Part shown: positions 24,572 through 32,139 of the stretch, one piece after another
Numbering within the stretch: the stretch's first letter is position 1
Layout: every line of letters starts with the position of its first letter
Assembly (NCBI RefSeq): GCF_900113015.1
Contig: NZ_FONV01000010.1
Coordinates: forward strand, 186,001 to 250,000
Origin: Actinoplanes philippinensis
Lineage (GTDB): Bacteria; Actinomycetota; Actinomycetes; Mycobacteriales; Micromonosporaceae
Direction of reading: 5' to 3'
Length of the DNA: 64,000 nt
Program-made: the position numbers and the translations under genes
The notes under the pieces: model-generated
Seen by the model: only the letters and a program-made list of their open reading frames with translations
Told to the model about the DNA's origin: nothing
Database searches by the model: none

Positions 24572-24598
24572 GACGACCAGCTGAAAGGCTCTCGCGAA

Positions 24599-25003
24599 TC
24601 AGGCGACGGGCGCTGCCACATTGGCGCGGACCCATTCGACGATGGATTCCAGTGACGCACCGGGTGTGAATAGACCGGCTACCCCGAGTGATTGCAATTC
24701 GGCGATGTCGTCGTCCGGAATGATGCCGCCACCGAATACCACGATGTCGGCGGCGTCACGCTCCGCCAACAGTTCGAGCACTCTCCGAAAGAGCGTCATG
24801 TGCGCTCCGGAGAGAACCGACAGCCCGATGCCGTCGGCGTCCTCCTGAATCGCGGTCTCCACGATCTGCTCGGGCGTCTGGTGCAGGCCGGTGTAGATCA
24901 CCTCCATGCCCGCGTCGCGCAGCGCCCGGGCGATCACCTTGGCCCCGCGGTCATGCCCATCCAGCCCGGGCTTGGCGACGACGACCCTGATCCGTGCTTG
25001 CAT
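24599..25003 (-). CDS. Stand-alone cobalamin-binding protein, acyl-CoA mutase small subunit (IcmB-like)
   Basis: 134 residues from ATG 25003 (GAAGGGGTC upstream; the longer frame lacks one). IRVVVAKPGLDGHDRGAKVIARALRDAGMEVIYTG carries the DxHxxG signature (His ligates cobalt in the base-off/His-on mode), followed by GLSVLSGAHMTLF and VVFGGGIIPDDDIAEL, which complete the B12 domain. It is the size and sequence of the small subunit of isobutyryl-CoA or related mutases, whose catalytic large subunit is a separate protein not encoded here. Its location beside sucCD fits succinyl-CoA metabolism, but that is inference. It has its own terminator, so it is probably monocistronic. Confidence 0.85.
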   Translation of the reverse strand: MQARIRVVVAKPGLDGHDRGAKVIARALRDAGMEVIYTGLHQTPEQIVETAIQEDADGIGLSVLSGAHMTLFRRVLELLAERDAADIVVFGGGIIPDDDIAELQSLGVAGLFTPGASLESIVEWVRANVAAPVA

Positions 25004-25436
25004 GCTGACCCCTTCGGGCTCTCCGACCCCGGTGTCCGGCCGCCGCTGCGGGCCGCCCTCCGCGGTCACCTTAACGAACGGTAACCCGCCGCGCCGGGCC
25101 CCGGTAGCGGGAGGTGACGGCCACCCGCCGGCGGTAATTGTTCTTTGGGTCACATTACTGAGCGCTTTGGAGACCATTACTTAGGGTCGCCAGATGGGGG
25201 ATCCGGAAAGCCCACCAATTCGGACAATAGCTGATCAATGCTGACCAGGAACTGTCACGAAATTGGCGCTGCGACTTGTGACCCGGCTGCCGTTTCGTTA
25301 CCGTGGCCACGGCTGTCGCACAGGTTCCCCCCACAACGACAGTCCGGCGGACCACTGTTTCGAACCGGGTCAACCCAATTTCCCGGGCTCCGAACCGCGG
25401 ATCCGTCGCCGCAATGCCACTGACGGAGGATTCTTC
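25004..25436. other. 433-bp divergent promoter region with long M23 leader
   Basis: The left part serves the minus-strand cobalamin-binding gene and contains a direct repeat of CATTACT-like elements about 25 nt apart (25150-25185). The right part has a good plus-strand promoter (25276-25304) and a transcribed leader of about 125 nt before the M23 gene. The leader has self-complementary stretches (GGGTCAACCC; GACAGTCCGGCGGACCACTGT) that could fold. I see no coding frame and no riboswitch class that I can name. Confidence 0.5.
25276..25304 (+). promoter_or_regulatory. Promoter of first M23 peptidase gene
   Basis: TTGTGA (25276-25281), a 17-nt spacer, and TACCGT (25299-25304) fit the housekeeping actinobacterial pattern TTGACA-N17/18-TAnnnT. 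The start point would be near 25311, giving a leader of about 125 nt. Confidence 0.6.
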
Positions 25437-26174
25437 GTGCGCCAGCGCTTGTCGTCTGAGCCCGATCGCTATCGCGGTCGGCGCCGAGTGCCGACACCTC
25501 CGCGCAGCCGCTACGCAGTCGTCGTCACATCAGCCTTTGTCGGAGCCGGTGTCGTCGCGCTGGGCGCGGCCTCCAACCTCCCGGACAACAAGGCAGTCGA
25601 CCCGGACGTTCTGCAGAGTCTCTCCAAGGGCTCGTCGATCACCACCGACGCCCTGGAAAATCGTGACGGCGATAACGCCGCCTCCCGCGGTGAGAACCGC
25701 GAGGCCAACACCCCGCTCAGTGCCGACGAGGCCACGAAGGACGTCTACCTTCTGCCGCTCGACGACTACGAGTTCACCTCGGCCTACGGTGTCCGGTTCG
25801 GCAAGCTGCACGCCGGCATCGACCTGGCCGCCCCGGACGGCACGCCATACAAGGCCGTGCACGGGGGTACGGTGACCGCCGCCGGTTACTCCGGTGGATA
25901 TGGGTACTCGATCACGATCCGGCAGGACGACGGCACCGAGATGATCTACGCCCACTCCCGGCGCACGCTGGTGAACAAGGGTGATGTGGTCAAGGCCGGT
26001 CAGGTGATCGGCGAGGTGGGCAACACCGGGTACTCGTACGGCACGCACCTGCACCTCGAAGTGCACATCAAGGGCACGCCGGTCGACCCGATCACCTTCC
26101 TCGAGGAACGGGGCGTCAGCATCAAGCTGAAGATGGAATCGGTGTACGCGGCACTCGACGCCGCGGCCTCCTGA
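25437..26174 (+). CDS. Secreted/membrane-anchored M23 peptidase
   Basis: 245 residues from GTG 25437, chosen because GGAGGA lies 6 nt upstream; the longer frame has none. A basic N-terminus precedes one hydrophobic segment (YAVVVTSAFVGAGVVALGAAS, about residues 28-48), then a charged linker and the LytM/M23 domain: GKLHAGIDLAAPDGTPYKAVHGGTVT supplies the His and Asp zinc ligands and HLHLEVH the last His. Such enzymes cleave peptidoglycan cross-bridges outside the membrane or activate amidases. It is followed by a second M23 gene on the same strand, and an M23 gene sits at the equivalent place in mycobacteria (Rv0950c). Confidence 0.92.
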   Translation: MRQRLSSEPDRYRGRRRVPTPPRSRYAVVVTSAFVGAGVVALGAASNLPDNKAVDPDVLQSLSKGSSITTDALENRDGDNAASRGENREANTPLSADEATKDVYLLPLDDYEFTSAYGVRFGKLHAGIDLAAPDGTPYKAVHGGTVTAAGYSGGYGYSITIRQDDGTEMIYAHSRRTLVNKGDVVKAGQVIGEVGNTGYSYGTHLHLEVHIKGTPVDPITFLEERGVSIKLKMESVYAALDAAAS

Positions 26175-26192
26175 CTCCCTGATTCCTCTCTT

Positions 26193-26210
26193 ACCCGGTT
26201 GCATCCGGGT
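26193..26210 (+). terminator. Short hairpin between the M23 genes
   Basis: ACCCGG-TTGCAT-CCGGGT, a 6-bp stem just past the first M23 gene, could end or attenuate transcription before the second. Confidence 0.45.
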
Positions 26211-26262
26211 TGAACTCCCGTTTCCGGCATCAGCGCCCCCGGTCTCCGCGCCGACAGGTACG

Positions 26263-26275
26263 TGACAGCACGTCA
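26263..26275. promoter_or_regulatory. BldD-like half-site pair upstream of second M23 gene
   Basis: TGAC-AGCAC-GTCA has both half-sites of the BldD form TNAC-N5-GTNA and is part of a larger inverted repeat CGTGAC/GTCACG (26261-26277), 22 nt upstream of the start. The central bases do not match the preferred BldD core, so this is tentative. Confidence 0.35.
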
Positions 26276-26298
26276 CGGCAGTCGGGAGGGCCATCCGC

Positions 26299-27078
26299 GT
26301 GGGGCAGCATTCGTCATCCGGCCGAGGCGGACGCCACCGGTGGGAGAACCTGCGCCGGCACCGCGCCCCCGCCTTCCCCGCGCTTTTCGCCACCAGCAGC
26401 CGTACCGTCCTCTCGGTGACCGCGTTGAGCGCCACCCTGGCCGCCGGCATCGGCGCCGCCGGTGTGGCCGCCTCCGCCTCGCCGATCGGTGGCGGTGGTG
26501 ACGGCCTGCCGACCGCCGCGCATGCCCCGGGCACCCCGCCGATCGTGCCGCCACCCGGTGACGAGGCGCCCGGCAAGATCCACGATCGGGTGGTCCCGGC
26601 CCCGTGGAACGCCGGCCCGGAGGCCGCCCCCGCCGCGCGCAAGACCCGGCCACGGCCCCGCGCCGAGTGGACGCACCCGAACCCGTCCGCCGTGGTCACG
26701 TCCTGCTTCGGCCAGCGCTGGGGCCGCCTGCACGCCGGTGTCGACCTTGCCGCGCCGCACGGCACGGCGATCGTCGCGGCCGGGGCCGGCGTGGTCGTCG
26801 CGACCGGCGCGCACGGAGGGTACGGCAATGCGATCCTGATCGACCACGGCAACGGCTGGCTCACCCACTACGGGCACCTGTCGGCCATCAGTGTCCAGGT
26901 CGGACAGCGGGTCAGGGCCGGCGAGCACATCGGAGACGAAGGCTCGACCGGACACTCGACCGGGCCGCACCTGCATTTCGAGGTGCATCAGGGACACTTC
27001 CCCAACCCGGTCGAGCCGACCGCGTGGATGCGCGAGCACGGGGTGGACATCCCCGGTTGCTCCACGCCGGAGGGTTAG
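26299..27078 (+). CDS. Secreted M23 peptidase (second copy)
   Basis: 259 residues from GTG 26299 with GGGAGG upstream. A long basic N-terminal region is followed by a hydrophobic segment (VLSVTALSATLAAGIGAAGVAASA, about residues 38-61) and a Pro/Gly-rich linker. The catalytic domain has CFGQRWGRLHAGVDLAAPHGTAIVAAGAG (His, Asp), HYGHL and GPHLHFEVH. It is the same enzyme class as the previous gene but only moderately similar, so the pair is an old duplication. It would act on cell-wall peptides. The 3' end overlaps pcrA by 4 nt in convergent orientation. Confidence 0.92.
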   Translation: MGQHSSSGRGGRHRWENLRRHRAPAFPALFATSSRTVLSVTALSATLAAGIGAAGVAASASPIGGGGDGLPTAAHAPGTPPIVPPPGDEAPGKIHDRVVPAPWNAGPEAAPAARKTRPRPRAEWTHPNPSAVVTSCFGQRWGRLHAGVDLAAPHGTAIVAAGAGVVVATGAHGGYGNAILIDHGNGWLTHYGHLSAISVQVGQRVRAGEHIGDEGSTGHSTGPHLHFEVHQGHFPNPVEPTAWMREHGVDIPGCSTPEG

Positions 27079-29525
27079 AGCTTCTCGATCGGGGCGTGCC
27101 GCAGGATCAGCCACATCACCTGGTCACCGAAGTCGATCTGGACCCGGGTGCCCGGGCCCTGCCCCTCGACCGCGAGGACACGGCCCAGACCGTACCTCTG
27201 ATGGTTGACTCTGTCTCCGGGATCGACCTTGGGCGCCTGCTTCAGATCGCTGGCGGTGGCCAGCTTGCTGGCGTCGATGCCGAGCCGCTCGGCGATGCGC
27301 TGCGCCTTCGGGGTGCCGCCGGAGAAACCGCCGCCGCGCTGGCGGTCGCCGGCGCCGAAGCCACCGGCCCGGCCGCCCACCCCGCCGCCGGTCCCCGACC
27401 ACGAGGTGTACGACCCACCGGTCCGCTCCCACCGCACCAGCTCGGCCGGCAGCTCGTCGGTGAACCGGGACGGCGGGTTGTACTGCGGCTGGCCCCACGC
27501 CGACCGGGTCACCGCCCGGGACAGGTAGAGCCGCTGCCGGGCCCGGGTGATGCCGACGTAGGCGAGCCGGCGCTCCTCCTCCAGCTCGGAGTTGTCGCCG
27601 AGCGCCCGCATGTGCGGGAACACGCCGTCCTCCAGGCCGGTCAGGAACACCACCGGGAACTCCAGGCCCTTCGCGGTGTGCAGGGTCATCAGGGTGACCA
27701 CGCCCTGGTGGTCGGGGTCGTCGTCGGGGATCTGGTCGGCGTCGGCGACCAGCGCCACCTGCTCGAGGAACCCGGCCAGCGTCGCGACCTGCTCCTCCCC
27801 CTCGTCCGCCAGAGACTCGACGCGCTCGGTGTACTCCCGGGCGACGCTGACCAGCTCCTGGAGGTTCTCCACCCGGCCCTGGTCCTGCGGGTCGAGGCTC
27901 TCCTCCAGCTCGCTGAGCAGGCCGGAGCGCTGCAGAACGGCCTCCAGCACCTCCTCCGGCGGGGCGGACAGCGCGAGGGCGCGCAGGTCGTCGAGCAGCT
28001 GCACGAAGTCGTTGATGCTGTTGACCGCGCGGGTGGAGATGCCCGGCGCGTCCTTGGCCCGGCGCAGCGCCTGGCCGAACGAGACCCGGTCGCGCGACGA
28101 CAGCGCCTCGATGCAGGCCTCGGCCCGGTCGCCGATGCCCCGTTTCGGCGTGTTGAGCACCCGGCGGATGCTGACGGTGTCGTCGTCGTTGACGATCGCG
28201 CGCAGGTAGCCGAGCGCGTCGCGGACCTCCTTGCGCTCGTAGAAGCGCACCCCGCCGACCACCTTGTAGGGCAGGCCGACCCGGATGAACACCTCCTCGA
28301 ACACCCGGGACTGCGCGTTGGTCCGGTAGAAGACGGCGACGTCGCCGGGGCGCACGTCGTGGTTGTCGGTGAGCCGGTCGATCTCGCGGGCCACCCAGTC
28401 GGCCTCGGAGTGCTCGGTGTCGGCCACATAGCCGACGATCTGCTCGCCCTGGCCCTGGTCGCTCCAGAGCCGCTTGGGCTTGCGTGAGGTGTTCCGGTCG
28501 ATCACCGCGTTGGCGGCGGTCAGGATGGTCTGGGTGGACCGGTAATTCTGCTCCAGCAGGATCGTGCGCGCCTGCGGGTAGTCGCGCTCGAACTCCAGGA
28601 TGTTGCGGATCGTGGCGCCACGGAACGCGTAGATCGACTGGTCGGCGTCACCGACCACGCACAGCTCGGACGCCTCGTCCCCGGTGCCGACCAGCTCGCG
28701 GATCAGCGTGTACTGCGCGTGGTTGGTGTCCTGATACTCGTCGACCATGACGTGGCGGAACCGGCGACGATACGCCTCGGCCAGGTGCGGATGCGACTGG
28801 AACAGGTGCACCACGGTCATGATGATGTCGTCGAAGTCCAGCGCGTGCGCCTCACGCAGCCGCCGCTGATACAACTCGTACGCCTCGGCGACCGCCCGCT
28901 CGTTCGGCCCCTTGGCGCCGGCCTTGAACTCGTCCGGCTCGACCAGCTCGTTCTTCAGGTTCGACACCTGGGCGGCCAGGCCACGTGCGGTGTACCGCTT
29001 CGGGTCCAGGTCGAGCTCGCGGGACACCAGCGTCATGAGACGGCGGGAGTCGTCGGCGTCGTAGATGGAGAACGTGCTCTTCAGCCCGGCGTGCTCGTGC
29101 TCGGCGCGCAGGATGCGCACACACGCCGAGTGGAAGGTCGACACCCACATCATCCGGGCGCGCGGCCCGACCAGCTGGGCGACCCGCTCCTTCATCTCGC
29201 CGGCGGCCTTGTTGGTGAACGTGATCGCCATGATCTCGCCGGGATGCACGTTGCGCTCGGCCAGCAGGTAGGCGATCCGGTGGGTCAGCACCCGGGTCTT
29301 GCCCGATCCGGCGCCGGCCACGATGAGCAGCGGCGCCCCGGAGTGGGTCACCGCGTCCCGCTGAGGACCGTTCAGCCCGGTCAGCAGCGCTTCCGGATCG
29401 AGCCGGGGCGACACCGGCCGTGGCGCCGGCCGGGGCGCCTCCGGAGTCCGCACCGCGGGCAGGGGGAACAGGGCGTCGGAAGGTTCTGAGGAAGGTCGCA
29501 TCGCGGGGAACAGTGTATGCCGCAC
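27075..29525 (-). CDS. pcrA: ATP-dependent DNA helicase UvrD/PcrA
   Basis: 816 residues; the start is either GTG 29525 or ATG 29501. A 3'-5' superfamily 1A helicase in repair and replication-fork maintenance. Visible motifs are LNGPQRDAVTHSGAPLLIVAGAGSGKTRVL (Q motif and Walker A, residues 49-78), FTNKAA (Ia), DEYQDTN (Walker B/II), VVGDADQSIYAFRGA (III), QNYRSTQTIL (IV) and VTLMTLHTAKGLEFPVVFLTGLEDG (V/VI region). The C-terminus has a Gly-rich linker and a Tudor-like segment (GDRVNHQRYGLGRVLAVEG) that in PcrA binds RNA polymerase. It corresponds to Rv0949 (uvrD1) in the conserved block. Confidence 0.95.
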   Translation of the reverse strand: MRHTLFPAMRPSSEPSDALFPLPAVRTPEAPRPAPRPVSPRLDPEALLTGLNGPQRDAVTHSGAPLLIVAGAGSGKTRVLTHRIAYLLAERNVHPGEIMAITFTNKAAGEMKERVAQLVGPRARMMWVSTFHSACVRILRAEHEHAGLKSTFSIYDADDSRRLMTLVSRELDLDPKRYTARGLAAQVSNLKNELVEPDEFKAGAKGPNERAVAEAYELYQRRLREAHALDFDDIIMTVVHLFQSHPHLAEAYRRRFRHVMVDEYQDTNHAQYTLIRELVGTGDEASELCVVGDADQSIYAFRGATIRNILEFERDYPQARTILLEQNYRSTQTILTAANAVIDRNTSRKPKRLWSDQGQGEQIVGYVADTEHSEADWVAREIDRLTDNHDVRPGDVAVFYRTNAQSRVFEEVFIRVGLPYKVVGGVRFYERKEVRDALGYLRAIVNDDDTVSIRRVLNTPKRGIGDRAEACIEALSSRDRVSFGQALRRAKDAPGISTRAVNSINDFVQLLDDLRALALSAPPEEVLEAVLQRSGLLSELEESLDPQDQGRVENLQELVSVAREYTERVESLADEGEEQVATLAGFLEQVALVADADQIPDDDPDHQGVVTLMTLHTAKGLEFPVVFLTGLEDGVFPHMRALGDNSELEEERRLAYVGITRARQRLYLSRAVTRSAWGQPQYNPPSRFTDELPAELVRWERTGGSYTSWSGTGGGVGGRAGGFGAGDRQRGGGFSGGTPKAQRIAERLGIDASKLATASDLKQAPKVDPGDRVNHQRYGLGRVLAVEGQGPGTRVQIDFGDQVMWLILRHAPIEKL

Positions 29526-29637
29526 CCCCGACAGGAATTAGTCGGCGACCGGCCCGTACATCAGCGGTGAACTATGAAATCCAGCCTTAGGCTGACCGGG
29601 TTGGTGAAAAAGTCTCTCCGATCGGGGGATCGATCCC

Positions 29638-31479
29638 ATGCCACGTCCGCAGCGGCGTCACCTTGCCGCTCCCATAGTCGCGCTGGCCGCCGCCGGCGTG
29701 CTCACCGCGCTCCCGGCGCCGCAGACCGCGGCCGCCGCCCCGCCGCCCGAGTTCGCGCCGGTCTCCGTGTCGTACGGCGTGCCCAAGGGCGGCGCCGTGA
29801 AGGGCCGGTTCCTCAGCTACAACGACTTCCACGGCGCCATCGACCCGCCGACCGGCACCGGCGCGGTGGTCAACGCCGGCGGCACCAGCACCCCGGCCGG
29901 TGGAGTGGAGTATCTGGCCACGTACCTGACGAGGCTGCGGGCCGAGGCACGGGCCGAGGGCCGGACCACGATCACCGCGGGCGCCGGTGACCTGATCGGC
30001 GCGACGCCGCTGGTCAGCGCCGCCTTCCACGACGAGCCGACGATCGAGCTGATGAACCAGGTCGGGCTGCAGGTCAGCTCGGTCGGCAACCACGAGTTCG
30101 ACGAGGGCGTCAGCGAGCTGATCCGGATCCAGCGCGGCGGCTGTCACCCGGTCGACGGATGTCAGGACGGCGATCCGTACCGGGGCGCGAAGTTCACCTA
30201 CCTGGCCGCCAACACCATCAGCAAGAAGACGAAGCTGCCGATCCTGCCGCCGATCGACATCCGGTACGTGAACGGCGTGCCGGTCGGGTTCATCGGCATG
30301 ACGCTGGAGGGCACGCCGGGCATCGTCAACCCGGCCGGCATCAAGGACGTCACCTTCACCGACGAGGTGGAGACCGCCAACAAGTGGAGCTCGGTGCTCA
30401 AGCTCTTCGGGGTGAAGGCCCAGGTGCTGCTCCTGCACGAGGGCGGCTCGCAGGCGTCGGCCACGCCCACGCCGGGAGTCTCCGACTGCAACGGCTTCAG
30501 CGGGCCGGTCAAGCCGATCGTGGCCGGGCTGAACCCGGAGATCGGCGTGGTCATCTCCGGTCACACGCACCGCTTCTACTCGTGCAAGCTGCCGAACAGC
30601 AAGGGCGTCGACACCGTCGTCACCAGCGCCGGCAGCAACGGGCAGCTGATCACCGACATCGACTACACGCTGGACCGGCGGACCGGGAGGTTCACCGAGA
30701 TCACCGCGAAGAACGTGATCGTCGAGAACGGGGTGCCGGACGGCAACGGCGGCTGGAAGAAGGACGCCTCCGGGGCGTACCTGAAGAACCCGGACACCGT
30801 CGACGCCGCCGCCAAGAAGGTGGCCGACAAGTACCGCACCGCTGTCGCCCCGATCGCGAACAAGCTGGTCGGCAGCATCAGCGGGGACATCGTGCGTACC
30901 ACGACGGCGGCCGGTGAGAGCCCGCTCGGTGACGTGATCGCCGACGCCCAGCTCGCCTACACCCGATCTGCCGGCGCCCAGATCGCGTTCATGAATCCGG
31001 GTGGCATCCGCGCCGACCTGGACGCCGACCAGTCCAGCGGCGGCGAGGCGTACGGCCAGGTGACCTACGGCGAGGCGTTCACCGTCCAGCCGTTCAACAA
31101 CCTGGTCGTCACCCAGACCTTCACCGGCGCCGAGATCAAGGACGTGCTGGAGCAGCAGTTCGTCGGCTTCGCCGGGCAGACCACCCAGCGGATCCTCCAG
31201 GTGTCAGCCGGTCTGACGTACACGTGGAGCGCCTCGGCCGCGCCCGGCTCGAAGATCAGCAACCTGGCGCTGAACGGCACGCCGATCGACCCGGCCGCGA
31301 ACTACCTGGTCACCACCAACGACTTCCTGGCCAACGGCGGTGACGGGTTCACCAATCTGAACCAGGGCCCGGACGGGCGGGTCACCGCGCCGGGCTTCGA
31401 CGTGGACGCGCTCGTGGCGCACCTGGCCACCGGCCCGATCGCGCCGGGACCGGCCGACCGCATCTCGACGACCTCCTGA
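29638..31479 (+). CDS. Secreted 5'-nucleotidase/metallophosphatase (UshA-like)
   Basis: 613 residues from ATG 29638 with GGGGGATCG upstream. An export signal (RPQRRHLAAPIVALAAAGVLTALPAPQTAAAA) leads into a calcineurin-like metallophosphatase domain: FLSYNDFHGAID, GDLIGATPLVS, SVGNHEFDEG and ISGHTHRFYSC carry the two-metal ligands. The C-terminal 5_nucleotid_C domain (about 400-600) includes GDVIADAQLAYT, AFMNPGGIRADL, YGEAFTVQPFNNLV and TNDFLANGGDGF for substrate binding. It hydrolyses extracellular nucleotides or UDP-sugars to scavenge phosphate and nucleosides. No sortase signal is present, so it is probably released. It is monocistronic and divergent from pcrA. Confidence 0.92.
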   Translation: MPRPQRRHLAAPIVALAAAGVLTALPAPQTAAAAPPPEFAPVSVSYGVPKGGAVKGRFLSYNDFHGAIDPPTGTGAVVNAGGTSTPAGGVEYLATYLTRLRAEARAEGRTTITAGAGDLIGATPLVSAAFHDEPTIELMNQVGLQVSSVGNHEFDEGVSELIRIQRGGCHPVDGCQDGDPYRGAKFTYLAANTISKKTKLPILPPIDIRYVNGVPVGFIGMTLEGTPGIVNPAGIKDVTFTDEVETANKWSSVLKLFGVKAQVLLLHEGGSQASATPTPGVSDCNGFSGPVKPIVAGLNPEIGVVISGHTHRFYSCKLPNSKGVDTVVTSAGSNGQLITDIDYTLDRRTGRFTEITAKNVIVENGVPDGNGGWKKDASGAYLKNPDTVDAAAKKVADKYRTAVAPIANKLVGSISGDIVRTTTAAGESPLGDVIADAQLAYTRSAGAQIAFMNPGGIRADLDADQSSGGEAYGQVTYGEAFTVQPFNNLVVTQTFTGAEIKDVLEQQFVGFAGQTTQRILQVSAGLTYTWSASAAPGSKISNLALNGTPIDPAANYLVTTNDFLANGGDGFTNLNQGPDGRVTAPGFDVDALVAHLATGPIAPGPADRISTTS

Positions 31480-31517
31480 TCAGCGCGGACTTTCGTCCCA
31501 ACACTCGGGCGGTTTCC

Positions 31518-31547
31518 TTGCGGGACCGTCCGAGCCGGGGGCATACT
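31518..31547 (+). promoter_or_regulatory. Promoter of chorismate mutase leader
   Basis: TTGCGG (31518-31523), an 18-nt spacer and CATACT (31542-31547) form a plausible promoter. The -10 ends only 6 nt before the GTG of the leader peptide at 31554, so the transcript would be leaderless. A 7-bp hairpin CGAGCCG/CGGCTCG (31531-31554) overlaps the -10 and could alternatively end transcription of the nucleotidase gene. Confidence 0.55.
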
Positions 31548-31553
31548 CGGCTC

Positions 31554-31619
31554 GTGATCCAGCAGGCGCGATTTTTTACCTATGGCACCGGACGCCCGGC
31601 AGCCGTAGGTCGCTCCTGA
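31554..31619 (+). CDS. Leader peptide (Phe/Tyr-type attenuator)
   Basis: A 21-codon frame, GTG start to TGA. Codons 7-8 are TTT TTT (Phe Phe) at 31572-31577 and codon 10 is TAT (Tyr); the peptide reads VIQQARFFTYGTG then RPAAVGRS. TTT and TAT are rare in this GC-rich genome, where nearby genes use TTC and TAC. The frame starts 6 nt after the -10, ends just before the antiterminator's 3' arm, and is followed by mutually exclusive hairpins and a terminator ahead of chorismate mutase, the branch enzyme for Phe and Tyr. This is the layout of amino-acid attenuation, with ribosome stalling at Phe/Tyr codons reporting supply. It was recognised by reading, not by homology. Confidence 0.68.
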   Translation: MIQQARFFTYGTGRPAAVGRS

Positions 31620-31666
31620 ACCCCAGACCTACATCAAGCCCCGGGCCGCCCAGCCCGGGGCTTGAT
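31578..31666 (+). promoter_or_regulatory. Attenuator: alternative hairpins and terminator
   Basis: Hairpin 1: ACCTATGGC (31578-31586) pairs with GCCGTAGGT (31602-31610), with an inner CCGG/CCGG stem; its 5' arm starts at the codon after the two Phe codons. Alternative pairing: GTAGGT (31605-31610) with ACCTAC (31627-31632), and GCCCGG (31594-31599) with CCGGGC (31641-31646). Terminator: ATCAAGCCCCGGGC (31633-31646) with GCCCGGGGCTTGAT (31653-31666), a perfect 14-bp stem. The alternative pairing consumes the 5' arm of the terminator, so the two cannot coexist. Confidence 0.68.
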
Positions 31667-31714
31667 GCTGTCCGGGCCGGGGTGGCCGGGATCCCAGCAC
31701 CCGAGGAGCAGGAC

Positions 31715-32005
31715 ATGACCGCCGACGTGATGGACCAGACCACCGGCGCGGGCGAGGACGCGGCCGCCGCCAAGATCCTTGCCATTCGTGAGCGCATCAA
31801 CGAGATCGACAAGACGATCATCGAGCTGTGGCAGGAGCGCGCCGCGCTCTCGCAGGAGGTCGGCAAGACCCGGATGGCCAGCGGTGGCACCCGCCTCGTG
31901 CTGGCCCGGGAGCGGGAGATCATCGAGCACTTCCGGGAGGCGCTCGGCCCGGACGGGACGCAGGTGGCGCTGCTCCTGCTGCGCTCGGGCCGCGGGCCGC
32001 TCTGA
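31715..32005 (+). CDS. aroQ: Chorismate mutase (AroQ-delta type)
   Basis: 96 residues from ATG 31715 (GAGGAGCAGGAC upstream). It converts chorismate to prephenate, the first committed step to Phe and Tyr. The all-helical AroQ pattern is clear: ILAIRERINEIDKTIIELWQERAALSQEVGKTRMASGGTRLVLAREREIIEHF, with Arg25, Arg42, Arg53 and Arg60 positioned as active-site arginines. It closely resembles Rv0948c of M. tuberculosis, whose weak activity is raised by complex formation with DAHP synthase through its C-terminal tail; the ending LLLLRSGRGPL here fits that. It sits next to the pcrA block as in mycobacteria and lies behind the attenuator described above. Confidence 0.93.
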   Translation: MTADVMDQTTGAGEDAAAAKILAIRERINEIDKTIIELWQERAALSQEVGKTRMASGGTRLVLAREREIIEHFREALGPDGTQVALLLLRSGRGPL

Positions 32006-32017
32006 CCCGTGCAACGC

Positions 32018-32050
32018 ACTGCAGCCGGGCCCTGAGGACCCGGCTGCAGT
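32018..32050. terminator. Terminator after chorismate mutase
   Basis: ACTGCAGCCGGG/CCCGGCTGCAGT, a perfect 12-bp stem with a 9-nt loop, starts 13 nt past the stop codon and can also serve the convergent glycine-rich gene. Confidence 0.85.
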
Positions 32051-32139
32051 TGAGCAACCACCGTTGAACGGTGTCATCTCACCGGAACCAGCGGCGAACC
32101 GCCGTGTTCCGTGACTTCGGTGCTGGTAAAGCCTCCTGA

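Larger units (their letters stand above)
24034..24598. other. 565-bp intergenic region between the cobalamin-binding gene and sucC
   Basis: No convincing gene is seen. It holds a Crp-like site (24216-24231), hairpins at 24467-24504 and 24541-24571 that probably end transcription of the cobalamin-binding gene, a weaker GATGCCC/GGGCATC hairpin (24425-24461), and the palindrome TGTGCACA near 24290. The sucC promoter must lie in its left half but no clear -10/-35 pair stands out. Confidence 0.6.

Noticed and set aside
24034..24598. tRNA or small-RNA gene in the sucC upstream gap
   Set aside because: Several hairpins exist, but no cloverleaf, T-loop or anticodon arm; parts are better explained as terminators and a Crp-like site.
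25305..25436. c-di-AMP (ydaO) riboswitch
   Set aside because: The expected conserved blocks could not be found; only a long structured leader can be claimed.
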